Under the pieces are notes generated by a model. It was not told where the DNA came from, made no database searches, and saw nothing but the letters and a program-made list of their open reading frames with translations. The position numbers and the translations under genes are program-made. Shown one piece after another: positions 5,895 to 7,138 of a DNA stretch of 7,138 nucleotides (position 1 is the stretch's first letter; each line of letters starts with the position of its first letter). Source of the stretch: JAZDKP01 sp043802925 (GTDB taxonomy: Bacteria > Fibrobacterota > OXYB2-FULL-49-7 > JAEUSG01); contig JAZDKP010000098.1 of NCBI GenBank assembly GCA_043802925.1, positions 1 through 7,138 of the forward strand, in the 5' to 3' direction.

Positions 5895-5910
5895 CCGTTA
5901 ATGTTAACGG
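5895..5910. repeat. Short inverted repeat CCGTTAA/TTAACGG
   Basis: Two perfect 7-nt arms (5895-5901 and 5904-5910) are separated by only 2 nt, right beside the stop codon of the secreted-protein gene. The spacing is too tight for a full RNA hairpin; it may help 3'-end stability or be incidental. Confidence 0.35.
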
Positions 5911-5911
5911 G

Positions 5912-6937
5912 TTATTTCGTAATCAGAAGGCGCAGGCTCATGACCTTGCTTTCCGTCTGGAGCTTGGCCACATAAACACCCGCTGCAACGGAGTTGTTGC
6001 TGGTGTTTTTTGCGTTCCAGTTTACACTGCCGCTGTTTTTCAGGTTGCTGTAGCTTTTGACGAGGTGGCCGGCAATATCATAAATGCTGAGTGAACCCGC
6101 GCCGATCATGTTATAGCGGATTGTGGTGCCCGTGTTGCTTGGGTTGGGTGAGGCAAAGAGAGGTTGGAGGCGTACCGTTGTCTGTGCTTCAACGCCAATC
6201 GGGTTTCCGTCCGGATCCGTCTGTTCGAACATGGTAAGCGGGAAATTGGCGGTCGCTTCCCACTGGTTGTTATCGCTGTTGGTTTTGTCGTCCGTGTAGA
6301 TACCGCCGATGGCAAGGAAGGCGCAGTTTCCGGTGACATCATAATCTTCGGTCAGGTAATTGATGAGCGCGATGGCGGCGGAGGTGCCTTTGGGCAGCCC
6401 TACGTCAAATTTGCTCATGCGAAATTCGTAAACAGGCATGTCCGTACCGGCCCCTTTATGGACGCAGGCAAGGACGTTGGGCATCCAGGACAATGAAAAC
6501 GCTCCGCCAAAAGCGGGGTTGTTTTCGTAGGGATCGTCAGGGCTGACATACATGGTATCGTTGTTGTAAAGATAAAAATAATTGCTTCTTCCGCCGAAGC
6601 AAATCTTGATGTTATCGCCGCCGTCTTTCCAGGCCTTGCCGATATTGTTGTAATCGTCCACGGTTGTTTGCCAGCCGACATATAGGAAACTGTCGGTATG
6701 GCAAAGATAGAGATCATAGTTGTAATCAACGGTGAATCCGCCAAACGTGTTGCATAAATAAAAAAGGTTACTGTCGCTATCGGGGCTGCCGACCTTGTAC
6801 TTCACATTCCAATCCGCCATGCTGCCGTCGATAACCGGGGCATCGGCGGGATCAATTTTGTAGCAACGCAGCGTATCGCCATAAGGAAAGACGACCGTTG
6901 CGGCCACGAGCAAGAGAAGAGCGATGAGTTTGGCCAT
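5912..6937 (-). CDS. Secreted protein with CBM9/DOMON-like N-terminal motif and T9SS/FlgD-type C-terminal domain
   Basis: A 341-aa exported protein of unknown specific role. Residues 1-20 are a Sec signal peptide (Lys3, hydrophobic core LIALLLLVAATVV). Next comes APVIDGSMADWNV (33-45), the opening motif of CBM9-like/DOMON-type beta-sandwiches, and an aromatic- and Asp/Asn-rich body to about 255 with FLYVGWQTTVDD and DGGDNIKICFGG strands, as in that fold. Residues about 264-341 (PNPSNTGTTIRYNM to SLRLLITK, with IYDIAGHLVK and GVYVAKL) match the general pattern of type IX secretion sorting tails or FlgD-Ig-like domains. Several cysteines (C25, C62, C79 and others) could form disulfides outside the cytoplasm. 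The start is firm: AAGGAGGT at 6 nt. A role in binding carbohydrate or at the cell surface is inferred. No catalytic residues can be named. Confidence 0.85.
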   Translation of the reverse strand: MAKLIALLLLVAATVVFPYGDTLRCYKIDPADAPVIDGSMADWNVKYKVGSPDSDSNLFYLCNTFGGFTVDYNYDLYLCHTDSFLYVGWQTTVDDYNNIGKAWKDGGDNIKICFGGRSNYFYLYNNDTMYVSPDDPYENNPAFGGAFSLSWMPNVLACVHKGAGTDMPVYEFRMSKFDVGLPKGTSAAIALINYLTEDYDVTGNCAFLAIGGIYTDDKTNSDNNQWEATANFPLTMFEQTDPDGNPIGVEAQTTVRLQPLFASPNPSNTGTTIRYNMIGAGSLSIYDIAGHLVKSYSNLKNSGSVNWNAKNTSNNSVAAGVYVAKLQTESKVMSLRLLITK

Positions 6938-7013
6938 TCAAGAACCTCCTTTTATTTTTGTGAATTTATTTATAGTGTACCATTTACCAATACTAAACGC
7001 ACTGTTGTTTTGT

Positions 7014-7042
7014 AATATATATATTCCATCCATTGTTGTCAA
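7014..7042 (-). promoter_or_regulatory. Sigma-70-type promoter of the secreted-protein gene
   Basis: On the minus strand a perfect TTGACA (7042-7037) and TATATT (7019-7014) are separated by 17 nt. Initiation near 7007 gives an AT-rich leader of about 70 nt before the ATG. The -10 box lies within a perfect 12-bp palindrome AATATATATATT (7014-7025). A second, weaker -10 (TATAAA, 6974-6969) lies closer to the gene. Confidence 0.75.
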
Positions 7043-7076
7043 ATAAAAACCAAAACCAATGTTTTGTTTTTTTATT

Positions 7077-7105
7077 TTGAACACAGCTGTTTAACCTATT
7101 ATATT
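7077..7105 (+). promoter_or_regulatory. Promoter of the truncated right-hand gene
   Basis: TTGAAC (7077-7082) and TATATT (7100-7105) are separated by 17 nt. Initiation near 7112 gives a leader of about 23 nt to the start codon at 7135. It diverges from the secreted-protein promoter, with the two -35 boxes 34 bp apart. Confidence 0.6.
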
Positions 7106-7134
7106 GCAAAACGTTAAGTGATTGGAGGTTACAC

Positions 7135-7138
7135 ATGG
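7135..7138 (+). CDS. Start of a gene that continues beyond the right edge
   Basis: ATG at 7135 follows GGAGGT (7124-7129) at 5 nt and a sigma-70-type promoter, so a real gene very probably begins here. Only the start codon is visible and nothing can be said about the product. Confidence 0.65.

Larger units (their letters stand above)
6938..7134. other. AT-rich divergent promoter region
   Basis: These 197 bp separate the secreted-protein gene from the right-hand gene. They contain the two back-to-back promoters, both ribosome binding sites and long A/T runs (for example 7061-7078). I see no additional small gene or structured RNA. Confidence 0.6.

Overview
The window most likely comes from a flagellated, Gram-negative-type bacterium, possibly of the FCB/Fibrobacterota-like assemblage. 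Three things suggest this. There is a FliW-CsrA flagellar regulatory pair. A sigma-28-like promoter lies upstream of a cysteine-free orphan protein. A secreted protein carries a C-terminal tail of the T9SS/FlgD-Ig kind, common in Bacteroidota, Fibrobacterota and related candidate phyla. Coding DNA is fairly GC-rich and intergenic DNA is clearly AT-rich. The taxonomic placement is an inference from gene content only.

Layout, left to right. (1) A SpoIIE/PP2C-type phosphatase (+), open through the left edge, with an N-terminal concanavalin-A-like beta-sandwich region and a coiled coil in front of an intact catalytic domain. (2) After 60 bp holding a strong sigma-70-type promoter, a stand-alone TrpB2-type tryptophan synthase beta chain (+). 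(3) Converging on it with a 7-bp gap, an unrecognised 196-aa protein (-) whose start is preceded by a strong Shine-Dalgarno sequence and a very good sigma-28 (FliA) promoter match. (4) A 205-bp spacer (the sigma-28 promoter and leader of gene 3, a 10-bp palindrome, a CsrA-site-like sequence) and then a GT4-family glycosyltransferase (+). (5) fliW and csrA (+), 6 bp apart, closed by two consecutive Rho-independent terminators. (6) A convergent secreted protein (-) with a signal peptide, a CBM9/DOMON-like N-terminal motif and a T9SS/FlgD-like tail. (7) An AT-rich divergent promoter region leading right to a gene of which only the start codon lies in the window.

The common thread is flagellar or surface regulation. 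FliW-CsrA is the known post-transcriptional switch coupling flagellin export to translation. Gene 3 looks like a late (sigma-28) flagellar-regulon gene and may be an exported or flagellum-associated protein. The phosphatase is of the type used in anti-sigma/anti-anti-sigma partner switching. TrpB2 and the glycosyltransferase have no visible functional link to these. No tRNA, rRNA, CRISPR array, insertion sequence or prophage gene was seen. The main candidates for novelty are the phosphatase architecture, the sigma-28-driven orphan, and the possible CsrA sites.
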